64,000 nucleotides of DNA from Eublepharis macularius (taxonomy: Eukaryota > Chordata > Lepidosauria > Squamata > Eublepharidae): NCBI RefSeq assembly GCF_028583425.1, contig NC_072793.1:102471689-102535688 (forward strand), written 5' to 3'. The notes beneath the pieces are model-generated. The model searched no databases. It worked only from the letters and a program-made list of their open reading frames with translations, and was not told the origin of the DNA. Positions 57,515 through 64,000 of the stretch are shown piece after piece (the stretch's first letter is position 1; each line of letters begins with the position of its first letter). The translations under genes and the position numbers were made by a program.

Positions 57515-58149
57515 CTTGTGAAAGGTGCAAAAAGAAAAAGATACGGTTAACTTCCTGCAAAGATGGATAGACTAAAAAGTCACCACACTAGACTTCTTAG
57601 TAAAGAATGACCAAGGCCACTTAAATACTAGGCTTGCAATGTAAGGTATTAAATACAGAAGGCTGGATGCAAAAGTTCTCTTCTAATATAACAGCTCTTA
57701 CACTAATGGAGCAGCACTTCCATCAAGCTGGGATACTTTTGCCAATTACCCCACTCCACCATGGACCACTTTGCTCCCCACACGCTTAGTGTGGGTCCTG
57801 ACACCAGAAGCAGAATTTCTGAGGGCTCATGGGGCATGAGGAGTGAGGCAGAAGAGTGATGTTCCATGAACTTCTTTCTACTTGCCATCCAACCTAAAGA
57901 TTATAATAAATAATAATCCCACCCTATATACACATAGCTCACCAAAAGATGCCTAACTGCAGCTTTTACAGGTATAAGAGTGTAACATAGGGAGGCACTA
58001 GATAAGATGTTTTGTTACCTATGAAGCAACATCTTGGCAATTGCAGTGGAAAGATTATAGATTAATTCTTTATTCCACTTTGAATGAGAGGAGTGAAAAA
58101 AACAGGCAGAGAGCAAAGACAGACACCAAGCAACCTTGGGAACCTTGTC

Positions 58150-58300
58150 TTGCCAGTTCTGGAAGGGTAGCCATGCTAGTCAGTTGCAACACACACAAAT
58201 AAACACTGTTACAGCACCACAATGAGTAACAGATTTATTGAAGCATAAGCTTTTTGTGGGCTACAGTCCTGTTCAACAGGTGAATGAAACATTACCCTTC
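58150..58300 (-). repeat. Interspersed retroposon (in ALAS1 intron 1)
   Basis: Copy of a squamate repeat whose members contain a TTTATTGAAGCATAAGCTTT-like core, a CTACAGTCC phrase and a nearby GGTAGCCATG...TAGTC end. Related copies are at 28665-28830, 30590-30785 and 34892-35077. The family affiliation is uncertain. Confidence 0.45.
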
Positions 58301-59026
58301 TAGACGTCTATCATCTAAGGGCAACAGTTCATGCATTAGATGAAGTGGTCTCTCTGAGCCACAACAGCTTATGCCACAATAGCCTTCATAGTACCATGAA
58401 AGTCGCCAAGAGTTTTAACTGCGTGGAGGGAAAGAAGGGAGGAAGCCATCATCGTGGTAACTTCTCATCCAGCTTCCTAAAGGAGCCGACACCAGCTCCT
58501 GAAAGGGCGGTCAGCTTTGAGGTGTAGGAGGCTCCGCCAGAAGGCTGAGATCAGTCTCACGGATTGGGAGGCAAAATGCCAGCCAGGAGAAACCCCCAAC
58601 GCCCACACTAAAGGGAGATCAGAGAGAAGCCCCCCCCCCCCCCCATGTTCTAGATGGAGAAACAATTCTTTTTTCAGACGAGTGCCTGGAACAGCAACGG
58701 CGAGAGCCTGAAGTTAGAGCGGAGGCGGAGAGAAGGACGACGACGACATCCCCCCCGCCCCCGATCTCCCTCTCCCATCTCCTGAGTTCGCCTGACAAGA
58801 GAAGCGGCTCTCGCCCCTCCAATCCCGGCCAGCCTCTACTGATCCGCCACGGAGCCCCGCACCCAGCCGCCCTCCCTGCCCGCCTTCCGGGCCCACCCTC
58901 TCATCAGGCGGCCAGGACAAGGTCAGGCAGGCCCTCCACCTCAGGATCATCACTACCCAGGCGCTCAGCGCTACTCCGCGGGCGCATGGCCAGGCCGCAC
59001 CCGTCCTTGATGCGCTCCGCCCTTAC

Positions 59027-59066
59027 CCGGTGCCGAAACACCACCTCCGACCGGTTCTTTCAATTC
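59027..59066 (-). other. ALAS1: ALAS1 exon 1, non-coding (inferred)
   Basis: A short GC-rich 5' UTR exon is inferred between the expected transcription start, about 30 bp after the TATA box, and a strong donor GTAAGG that follows 59027. No ATG opens a long frame in it. The start site is an inference from TATA spacing; the donor is seen directly. Confidence 0.65.
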
Positions 59067-59090
59067 TGTCTGGCCGGCTCCTACCACTGC

Positions 59091-59160
59091 CTATATAGTC
59101 AGCCACGAACCCACTCCGCGCAGGCGCAGCGAAATCACCGGTGGTTGCGCAGGCGTGCTG
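59091..59160 (-). promoter_or_regulatory. ALAS1: ALAS1 core promoter: TATA box and two NRF-1-like sites
   Basis: A TATATAG box lies at 59097-59091 on the minus strand. Upstream are two GCGC palindromes resembling the NRF-1 consensus YGCGCAYGCGCR: one at 59117-59128 with one mismatch and one at 59146-59157 with about two. They are 29 bp apart and sit roughly 56 and 85 bp before the inferred start. From memory, the rat ALAS1 promoter has a TATA box and functional NRF-1 sites at closely similar distances. NRF-1 control would tie heme synthesis to mitochondrial biogenesis. Confidence 0.7.
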
Positions 59161-60109
59161 GCGGGCTCTGCGTCCTTGCACGGAGGGTGCGTGCCGTGGT
59201 CTCCCTTGACCCCGGTCGCCCCCCTTCCCCTAACTGTCGCGGGCGGGGAAGGAAACGGCAGCGGCTCGGTTCGGCTTGTGGTCATGTAGGGTAACGAAGA
59301 AGGCGCAGGAAGCGGCTCGCTGGGCGGAACAGTTCGCAGCAGGGAGTTGGGAAACGGGTTAGCGCTGCTCGATGTGCGGGGTTCCCTTTGTGGTGCAACT
59401 TTCGAGGCCGCTTTACAGACAGCAATCCCGTGCGTGTTTGCTTGGAAGTGACTCCCTCCGGGCCGGGGGGGGGGCAAACACCTGCAAAGCCGTACCTTTC
59501 CTCTTGGGCGACGGTGCTAGGGGGGGGGGGGGTCTGGTCGTTGTAGATCAGGCGCTTGACTCGGTTTCCACGATGCACTCTGGCTTGGCTTGATCCCCTC
59601 CCCCCGGCGGCTTTCGTGCCTCGTGGAAAGCAGAGCTGCGGATGAATTCAGGTTGAAGAGGGGAGGGGCAGGGAGCGGCTTGTTTCTCCCTTTTACCCAG
59701 TCCTTGTACAAACTTTCCTCGTAACCATTTGCTGACTCAAACTAACCTCTGCGCTTCTCTTGGCAGGCTCCAGAAAGAGCAGTGGCAGTGAGAGCGTGGA
59801 GGATATGGAGGCAATATTATATATAAAGTTATGTCCGTGGTTTGAAGTGATTCTGGGGCTCAAGCTTACTTTTTAAAAACCTGCTTTCTCTACCCTGGAC
59901 ATAATGACTGCTCATCTTAGAAGTTTTCTTGGTTTGCTCACCTGTGAAAGGAAGGTATTCTGTGCATACCATCTCCCTGGTTGATTATGGTTTCTCCTGC
60001 TGTCAAGTGAGGTCTGCTGTGCATGCTAGGGAAAATCTTTAAAGACTGGCAGGAAGTTTCTGTTGGAGAAAGTAGTGGCTTGCCTCTTGAGATTAGCAGT
60101 CTGTAGAGA

Positions 60110-60345
60110 GCGTGGTGGTGGTGAGTGCTGTCAAGTAGCTGACATATAGCAACCCCTGGTGGGGGTTTCAAGGCAAGAGACTAACAGATGTGGTTTGCCA
60201 TTGCCTGCCTCTGCAACTCTGGTCTTCATTGGAGGTCTTCCGCCCAATTATTAACCAAGGCTGACCCTGCGTAGCTTCTGAGATCTGATGAGATCAGGCT
60301 TGCTTGGGCTACCCTGGTCAGGGCAAAGCATAGGGAAGTGATATT
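60110..60345 (-). repeat. 5S-rRNA-derived SINE
   Basis: On the minus strand the head reads CCTGATCTCATCAGATCTCA, GAAGCTACGCAGGGTCAGCC and TTGGTTAATAATTGGGCGGA. This is the 5S rRNA internal promoter region (box A to box C), with about a dozen differences. The body follows with GCAGAGGCAGGCAATGGCAA and GTCTCTTGCCTTGAAACCCC, ending at GGGGTTGCTATATGTCAGCT and CTTGACAGCACTCACCACCA. This is the order of a SINE3-type (5S) element, not a working 5S gene. Confidence 0.85.
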
Positions 60346-61199
60346 GGCTTTCTTTTTTAGTACAATTCATAATGCTGGATTTATGACCTGTAAGGTGGCT
60401 TTGGCACTGCTTAACTCAGTCTGCTTTCCTCACCTTTAAAGATCAACCAAGAATACTTTCTTGATTGTACTGTGGACCAGGTGCAAACAAAGAGGTGTTG
60501 TGTGCATCTGTTTAGTAACATGACTGTTTTCATCAAAGAGAATTAATTCCACAGTTTCAAAGTCAGTTTATTTGAGGCTAAATATTTCTTCTGTTTGATG
60601 TGGATTTTGATTGATAAGTGTGAGTTATTGCAATGTAAAGTAATCATTCTTTTCTTAAATTTGATTTTAACTTCTACCCTTGGGCTGTGTTGAGAGAACC
60701 TGAAAGAAAGAAAGCTCTCTGTTATTTATTTATTTTGCTATATCTCACAGCTTAAGTAGTTTTGCAATAGAAAGGGCACCCTAAGTATAGTTACTTATAA
60801 AAATAACTGGCTGTCTCTTGTTCAGTAAAACAGAAAAGTTTCTCAGAAGTTTCTTTAAGGAGGGGAGGAAATAACTGGCTCTTTTATGGTCAAACACAGC
60901 CATGGTTAAGAGGAGTCTAGGCAACTAGCAGGAAAGGGTTTGTGGTTTATTTCCTGGTCTTTGCATGTGAGATTCCAACATGACATCAGTGCCAATGATT
61001 CAATGTTTCCAAATTATTACAAGCATAATAATAAAAGCACATGATTTCAGCAATGAAAATAGGATGACTCAGGATCCAGGAGGAATGAGAAAGTTCTGAT
61101 TTCCATATTCCTCTCTGTTGATTAACTGTGCACTTCCGCAATAGCCTTGTTTGCCTCAATTGTGTAAACAAACGTCACATACCATTTGTATCTCCTCCC
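60346..61199. other. AT-rich DNA, nothing recognised
   Basis: No gene, CpG cluster or clear repeat. Confidence 0.5.
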
Positions 61200-62900
61200 C
61201 TTCCTTTCTTCTTAATTTCTGTATGAATTCTGAAGAAAGAGGTAGGGGAGCCATTCCATAAGGCAGGGGCACAAAACAGAATGCACGTGTACGGGCTGTT
61301 GTAGATCATACATGTTTGCAGGGCAGTACCCATAGAAAACACTGATCAGATGAGCAAAGCTGCCATGGCAGAGCATAGGGAGAGAAGTGGTCCTGCAGAA
61401 AAGTGAGAGTTCAGTGCTATAAAAGGCTTTTAAAGTGGTAGGTAATACCGTAAATTGAACCTGGTAACTGATGGGCACACAATGGAGTGACTGCATGATG
61501 GGAGTTATACGCATGCTCTGCCTAGCTCCTGATGATAACCAAGTTGTGGCATTCTGCATCAGCTGGAATTTCTGGTCAGATTGATTGGGCCCAGGTAAGA
61601 GGCCATTTTCTGGGCTAGGCTAACTTGGAAGAAATTTGCTTTCCAAGCAGTAATATTGGATCCAGTAACTCCTAAGCTCTTAACTGAGTCAGCAAGGGTC
61701 ATCAAACACCATTAGAGGTGGAAATCATGATGTCCTTGAAGATCTCTGCCTTCCCAACCAGCATTACCTCTGTCTTGTCAGGATTCAATTTCAATCTGTT
61801 CACTCTTGGCTATTTAACAACAGTAGATAGGCAGTGTTTCGTGGTCTCTACTGCATCACCAGGAGACTTGGATAATGAGAAACAGAACTTTACATAGAGG
61901 TTGACTAGCATGGTAGGATTGTGCCCTGTGGAACTCCATAAGACAGGTCCCACCCTGATAATCACTTGTCTCCAGTGGCCACCTTTTGAGTCCAGTATGT
62001 GAGGAATTATTTGAATCAGTCCAAAGCATCTCTCCCGAGACCTACTTCTGCTTCCAGCTGCCTCCACTGTGGCTGCCAGTAAGTCCAGTAGGCGCGACAA
62101 AGCGACACGGCCTTTGTCTAGTGGTCAGACTATGCTTCAGACCAAATCTCCAACCTTGATACCAGACCTTCCTTCAGCAGATCATTACAAAAGATTATCT
62201 ATCCTTAGTCTCTAGTATAAGGAGCATATAATCAGTGTCAGTGGTTGTTTCCACTGCGAATTTGTGGAAGCTGAAGGACTCACAGAAGATAATAACCAGT
62301 GTTACCTCTTCCCTGGACATCTGCACAGAGTTAGAGGAGGACTGCATAACCTGGTGGAGTTAGTTGGGTTAAACAGACATCAGTTTCTTTTAACCATGTC
62401 TCTGTTACGCAAGCCAAGTCAGTTTTCCTGTAACAACCAGCAGTTCTGTGCCTCACTGGTCTGGTATTGCACAATATTAATGAAGACGTGGAGGAAATTA
62501 TTTTCTCTCAAGATGACATGAAAGTTAGACAGAAAGTTTCCTTGCCGCTGCCGTATCTACCAGCTCTTATCTGCTCTGAATTAGTGCATTCATTAAACAT
62601 CCTGCCCCAAGTAAAGCCCTCCCCCACATTACGCATGCTGCCCTCCTCAGAGAGGCAATACAGCAGCCCAGGGCTGCATCTTAATGGGCTGATGTTAGTG
62701 CAGACCAATAGGCGTTGTTCTCTGTCAGCGCTGCTCCTGGGTAGCAGCTGAGTAATTGGTGACTATCTCCCTCTCCTGCATTGAAGTCTTGATCAACGGC
62801 CTGCTGCTCAACCACATTGAACTGAGATTGGAGTACATGTTCTCAGGGGCATGTTTTTTTGGTTCCCATTCCAAACAAACATCAAACCTTGGAGCAATGC
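61200..62900 (-). mobile_element. Long degenerate L2-type LINE (endonuclease to reverse transcriptase)
   Basis: On the minus strand, in order: an endonuclease piece LACVTETWLKETDVCLTQLT with PPGYAVL (62420-62339); SRLLDLLAATVEAAGS; a GPVLWSSTGHNPTMLVNLYV palm-like stretch (about 61960-61890); LNPDKTEVMLVGKAEIF (about 61780); and QLMQNATTWLSSGARQSMRI with HCVPISYQVQFTVLPTTLKA (61559-61420). Frames are broken many times. It is the most complete L2-type copy in the window. Confidence 0.75.
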
Positions 62901-64000
62901 TCCTTTTCCAGTTTGTCTTCATTATGTTTGTCAGAAGTGGGGTCCAGAGAGGAAAGTAGGCCCATCCCAAATGTTAGGCTTGCCCAATGTAGACTCTCCC
63001 AGAAAAGGAGTGTCAACTGAAATACAGAGGGTGCATGGGACAGAATGGCTGTGAACCCTAGTGCATTATTCTTTTCACCAATCAAATTCTTCCTGCCTAC
63101 TGAAATATTCACACCATTCTGTCTGTCCATCAAACACTGACAAAATGACATTCATAGGAGTCTTATCTTGTTCTGGGCTGGAAGATTTCTTCCTGGCACT
63201 GCCATAATCTCAGAACAGAATTTTGAGGAATTGATTCAGTGTATTCGTTCTCTATCCACAAAGCAAAGAGCCTAGCTGGGCACAAGCATTTCTTCAGTCG
63301 CACCCTTTCTTTGCAGGGTCTCCAGCCCAAATAGACAGAAGCTAATCATCCTATTTGTGGTTCCTGATGGCCACTTGATTTGGATCCCAAAGCCCTTACC
63401 CCTTTCCCCTACTGGGACTGTGCACACTGGTCTCCTTAGGATCAGGTCCTTTTTTATCCTGTCATTGCCCCAGCCAGATGTTTTTAAAGCTGCTAATGAA
63501 GTACTTTCCACTTCTCTCGTCCAGAACATGTAGCAGTTCAGAGGTGACTGGGACTTCTGAGGTGTAACAAGAGGCTCTGATGGATAGGAGGAAATATCTG
63601 ACCAAGTGTCTGGGGGCAGGGGGAGTAATAGGCAAACAACCTGCAGGCCAAAGAAAGATCCTACCTTGGGTCCATATTGGTGGATTGGGATAGAATATGA
63701 GAAGCAATGCAGAACTGGTGACCGATCCAACTACTGCCATAGTTGCTCCTGGGTAGCAGCCAAATAGACATAGTTGAGAGATCCTGGGAACATGGTGGTC
63801 CATGAATAGAGATGGGGTACCAAACCATGGGCTGTTCCAAAGTATTCAAAAACAGGAGCCTGGGGTCCAGGCTCACCATAATTAGAGCACTACTATATAT
63901 TATGTGAAATGGCATGCCTTGCATGTTAATTTGAAATTCTGATAACGTTATCTCATCCTGACCTAAATTGTCCAGGCATCCCAATCTCATTAGAAAGCTA
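62901..64000 (-). other. Probable 5' part of the L2-type LINE or another old repeat
   Basis: Minus frames of 109-152 codons (63990-63661, 63730-63272) overlap, but I recognise no domain. Their position directly upstream of the endonuclease remnant suggests LINE 5' sequence. The alternative is unrelated non-coding DNA. Confidence 0.3.

Larger units (their letters stand above)
47435..59066 (-). other. ALAS1: ALAS1 gene (transcribed span, 11 exons)
   Basis: Whole transcription unit of 5-aminolevulinate synthase 1, read on the minus strand. The left end is placed just after a polyadenylation signal (47453-47458) and the right end about 30 bp downstream of a TATA box. The gene has one short non-coding exon and ten coding exons, the layout known for vertebrate ALAS1. 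The first coding exon, with two heme-regulatory motifs, distinguishes it from erythroid ALAS2. Intron 1 is 57515-59026. Introns carry an L2 LINE (between the exons at 51709-51888 and 53538-53722), a SINE fragment and a retroposon. The transcript ends are inferred, not observed. Confidence 0.93.
58650..59680. promoter_or_regulatory. CpG island over the ALAS1 promoter
   Basis: A stretch dense in CG dinucleotides and GC boxes spans the ALAS1 start and continues at least 600 bp upstream of it. It holds several poly-G or poly-C runs (58630-58644 at its edge, 59465-59474, 59520-59532). Open frames in it, on both strands, are Arg/Pro/Gly-rich shadows without recognisable domains. The extension to the right leaves room for a divergent plus-strand transcript. 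Confidence 0.75.

Noticed and set aside
59076..59096. CAGTGG next to the ALAS1 TATA box, resembling an iron-responsive element loop
   Set aside because: It lies directly after the TATA box, upstream of the inferred start, so it would not be in the mRNA. Iron-responsive elements belong to ALAS2, and no proper stem with a bulged C was seen.
60265..60330. Possible 5S rRNA gene
   Set aside because: Only the internal promoter region of 5S is present, with many differences, and it continues into a SINE body.

Overview
The window is nuclear DNA of a squamate reptile (lizard or snake). The evidence is one recognisable vertebrate gene, ALAS1, together with CR1, L2-type and L1 LINE fragments, tRNA-derived SINEs, a 5S-rRNA-derived SINE and many hAT-like or palindromic MITEs. 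There is no operon-like gene packing. I could not settle the species. All calls come from reading the sequence by eye; no alignment or database search was run.

Layout. Positions 1-7000 are mostly old repeats: a LINE 3' end, a possible LTR, and CR1 and L2 reverse-transcriptase remnants on the minus strand. A CpG island at 7000-7980 carries a possible minus-strand first coding exon whose gene would lie off the left edge. From 8 to 29 kb the DNA is gene-poor, with SINEs, two hAT elements with clear 8-bp target-site duplications (11595-12497 and 21817-24293) and a near-perfect 248-bp-arm inverted repeat (20390-21364). A second CpG island at 29150-29900 has a strong minus-strand splice donor. From 30 to 47 kb lie nested SINEs, a fold-back element, a GC-rich hAT element, an L1 fragment and a young 5'-truncated LINE (43487-45067) with an open 465-codon frame and a perfect 13-bp target-site duplication.

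ALAS1 (5-aminolevulinate synthase 1, the housekeeping first enzyme of heme synthesis) occupies about 47435-59066 on the minus strand. I traced all ten coding exons. Their joined length is 1911 nt, or 636 aa, against 640 aa in human. The three heme-regulatory Cys-Pro motifs and the pyridoxal-phosphate lysine are present. A CpG-island promoter has a TATA box and two NRF-1-like palindromes. The region right of the promoter (59.1-64 kb) holds a 5S-derived SINE and a long degenerate minus-strand L2-type LINE.

I found no convincing previously undescribed biological system. The most interesting items are the young long inverted repeat, the hAT elements carrying internal tandem repeats and a BED-zinc-finger remnant, the nested insertions that give a relative chronology, and a Phe-to-Val change just after the catalytic lysine of ALAS1.
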